Shown: piece after piece, positions 6,372 to 7,207 of the stretch
Numbering within the stretch: position 1 is the stretch's first letter
How the letters are laid out: the number at the start of each line of letters is the position of its first letter
Assembly (NCBI GenBank): GCA_007122045.1
Contig: SKJM01000426.1
Location: 1-7,207 of the forward strand
Direction of reading: 5' to 3'
Length of the DNA stretch: 7,207 nucleotides
Source of the DNA: Planctomycetales bacterium
Lineage (GTDB): Bacteria; Planctomycetota; Planctomycetia; Pirellulales; Thermoguttaceae
Notes under the pieces: model-generated
What the model saw: the letters and a program-made list of their open reading frames with translations, nothing else
The model's database searches: none
What the model was told of the DNA's origin: nothing
Position numbers and translations under genes: made by a program

Positions 6372-6661
6372 ATGCCCGACGTCGGTGCAGGCTGGAACCG
6401 GCCCGGCTCGCCCAACTTTTTCCCGGGCGCGCCGGGCCCGGGCGAGCGCGCACGCCGCGCGGCAGCCCGGCAATCCAACCACGAGACAACATACTGTGCC
6501 GATAGTGTACCCGGCATCGGCGAACGCGGCTACGGCGAAAATTTGCGGAAGAAGGCCATGAAACCTCGTGCTGGGAAGCTAGGGGGCTTTGGGTCTTGCC
6601 TATCTTGCCAGGGGCCACTCATGGTTATACGGCATGTTGTCTCAGCTCCGCAAGGACCTTC

Positions 6662-6796
6662 TCTAAGGCGCTCGAGCAAATCCATCAACGTCGCTGTCAC
6701 GAGAAGTACACCGTTGACGACCGCGAGGTGCTGCTGGTGGGCGCGGCGTTCGACCCTCAAACCCGTAACCTCGAACGGTGGCTGATCGAGCGCGCG
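6662..6796 (+). pseudogene. C-terminal remnant of a PDDEXK_9 (DUF1703) / AAA-ATPase-like protein
   Basis: This frame reads SKALEQIHQRRCHEKY, then TVDDREVLLVGAAFDPQTRN, then LERWLIERA. It matches the C-terminal end of the DUF1703 nuclease-like domain, whose usual form is close to 'ALeQIkeKrYaekY...gkeVvlvGvaFd..tRni.eWkvE'. In intact proteins of about 500-570 residues this domain follows an AAA-ATPase-like N-terminal half. Here no Walker A, no PD-(D/E)xK core and no start are found upstream, and there is no proper stop after the homology: the frame runs on into the lipoprotein frame. Roughly 45 codons survive. Many members are present in large, fast-decaying families in bacterial genomes, which fits a leftover copy. 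Confidence 0.6.
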
Positions 6797-6911
6797 TGGG
6801 CGCGGTGTACGCGCGGGCATTGCGCAGGCACGCGGAGCCAAAGCCTATCCGACGATGGCCAAAACCCGGATGACCGACGCCGGGCAGGCGAGGGTCCATC
6901 TTCCCCGCAGG

Positions 6912-6939
6912 TTGCAAATTGTCGGCGCGGGGCCATAAT
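6912..6939 (+). promoter_or_regulatory. Sigma-70-type promoter of the lipoprotein gene, probably giving a leaderless mRNA
   Basis: TTGCAA (6912-6917), a 16-base spacer and CATAAT (6934-6939) make a plausible -35/-10 pair, with four and five of six consensus bases. Transcription would begin about 6946-6948, which is the ATG at 6947 itself. The -10 box overlaps the earlier in-frame ATG at 6938, so that codon would lie outside the message. Confidence 0.45.
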
Positions 6940-6946
6940 GAATGCC

Positions 6947-7207
6947 ATGAAGAGGTTCGCGACCATACTGCTGTTGCTGACGGTGCAAACACTACCCTCC
7001 GGATGTGGGGGGCAGGCGGAGTCGCCGGCCCCGGGTTCCGCGCAACGCGAGCAACGCAACGAAACGCCGGAACGATCACCCGGGTCGGACGATGCCGGCG
7101 CGCGGCTGGGCGAGATACCCGTGTCTGGCGACGAGCCGTTGGAGTATGCCCCCACCAACCGCTTCGATTGGCCCGAGGAGTTCCGGTTGCCGCTGATCAT
7201 CGACCCG
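6947..7207 (+). CDS. Small predicted lipoprotein of unknown function, partial (C-terminus beyond right edge)
   Basis: The first 87 residues are visible. They begin with a lipoprotein signal: MKR, a hydrophobic core (FATILLLLTV) and a candidate lipidation Cys20 in LPSGCGG. The residue at -3 is Pro rather than the usual Leu, with Leu at -4, so the lipobox is slightly unusual. The mature part is charged, rich in Gln, Glu, Arg, Ser and Pro up to about residue 55, then reads EYAPTNRFDWPEEFRLPLIIDP. I do not recognise a family. An in-frame ATG at 6938 would add three residues (MNA), but it lies inside the likely -10 box. Neither start has a clear ribosome binding site. The gene is divergent from the nuclease operon and shows no functional link to it. 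Confidence 0.72.
   Translation, partial: MKRFATILLLLTVQTLPSGCGGQAESPAPGSAQREQRNETPERSPGSDDAGARLGEIPVSGDEPLEYAPTNRFDWPEEFRLPLIIDP

Larger units (their letters stand above)
6360..6937. other. Divergent gap between phosphoesterase operon and lipoprotein gene
   Basis: These 578 bases separate two divergently transcribed genes and should contain the operon promoter on the minus strand. I see no convincing -35/-10 pair for it; TACACT (minus strand, about 6506-6511) is at best a weak -10. The only recognisable protein content is the plus-strand nuclease remnant at 6662-6796. The rest (6372-6660 and 6797-6910) shows no gene I can support. Confidence 0.65.

Noticed and set aside
6360..6482. Upstream ATG giving a 41-residue extension of the phosphoesterase
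   Set aside because: The extension lacks homology, and the ATG at 6359 has a perfect GGAGG seven bases upstream.
5913..6785. Plus-strand open frame of 290 codons
   Set aside because: Its first half is antisense to the phosphoesterase metal-site region and the second half has no recognisable protein content; the DUF1703 remnant is in a different frame.
6757..7200. Minus-strand open frames opposite the lipoprotein gene
   Set aside because: The plus strand encodes a clear lipoprotein signal with a promoter; the minus frames are low-complexity shadows.

Overview
The window is GC-rich chromosomal DNA. It most resembles a planctomycete (Pirellulales-like) bacterium. That placement is inferred from overall gene style, the form of the ThiF-like protein and the altered YhaO-like nuclease; no rRNA or other marker is present to prove it. 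Coding density is moderate, and two gaps of more than 500 bases contain only gene debris and putative signals.

Layout, left to right. Positions 2-874 (minus) hold a ThiF/MoeB-type E1-like adenylyltransferase cut by the left edge. Positions 875-1437 are a gap with two broken plus-strand gene remnants: a P-loop fragment of a sigma-54 activator and the N-terminal 40 codons of a Doc/Fic-type toxin. Positions 1438-6359 (minus) are a two-gene operon that forms the core of the window. The upstream gene (5127-6359) is a YhaO/SbcD/Mre11-like calcineurin-type phosphoesterase of 410 aa. The downstream gene (1438-5130) is a YhaN/Rad50/SbcC-like coiled-coil ABC ATPase of 1230 aa. They overlap by four bases (GTGA), and each has a GGAGG ribosome binding site seven bases before its start. 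Positions 6360-6937 are a second gap with a plus-strand remnant of the C-terminal end of a PDDEXK_9 (DUF1703) protein and a promoter. Positions 6947-7207 (plus) are the start of a small lipoprotein gene cut by the right edge.

The two operon genes should form one complex, an Mre11-Rad50-type DNA end-processing machine. It differs from the textbook version in three visible ways. (1) The phosphoesterase has lost the Asn-His of the GNHD motif and the first His of the GHxH motif. (2) The ATPase has a double transmembrane hairpin where Rad50/SbcC has its zinc hook, so the apex of the coiled coil is probably in the membrane. (3) The ATPase ends in a basic patch followed by a very acidic tail of about 170 residues with an in-frame DNA repeat. 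Together these suggest a membrane-tethered, possibly non-canonical or weakly nucleolytic member of the family. No tRNA, rRNA, CRISPR array or intact insertion sequence is visible.
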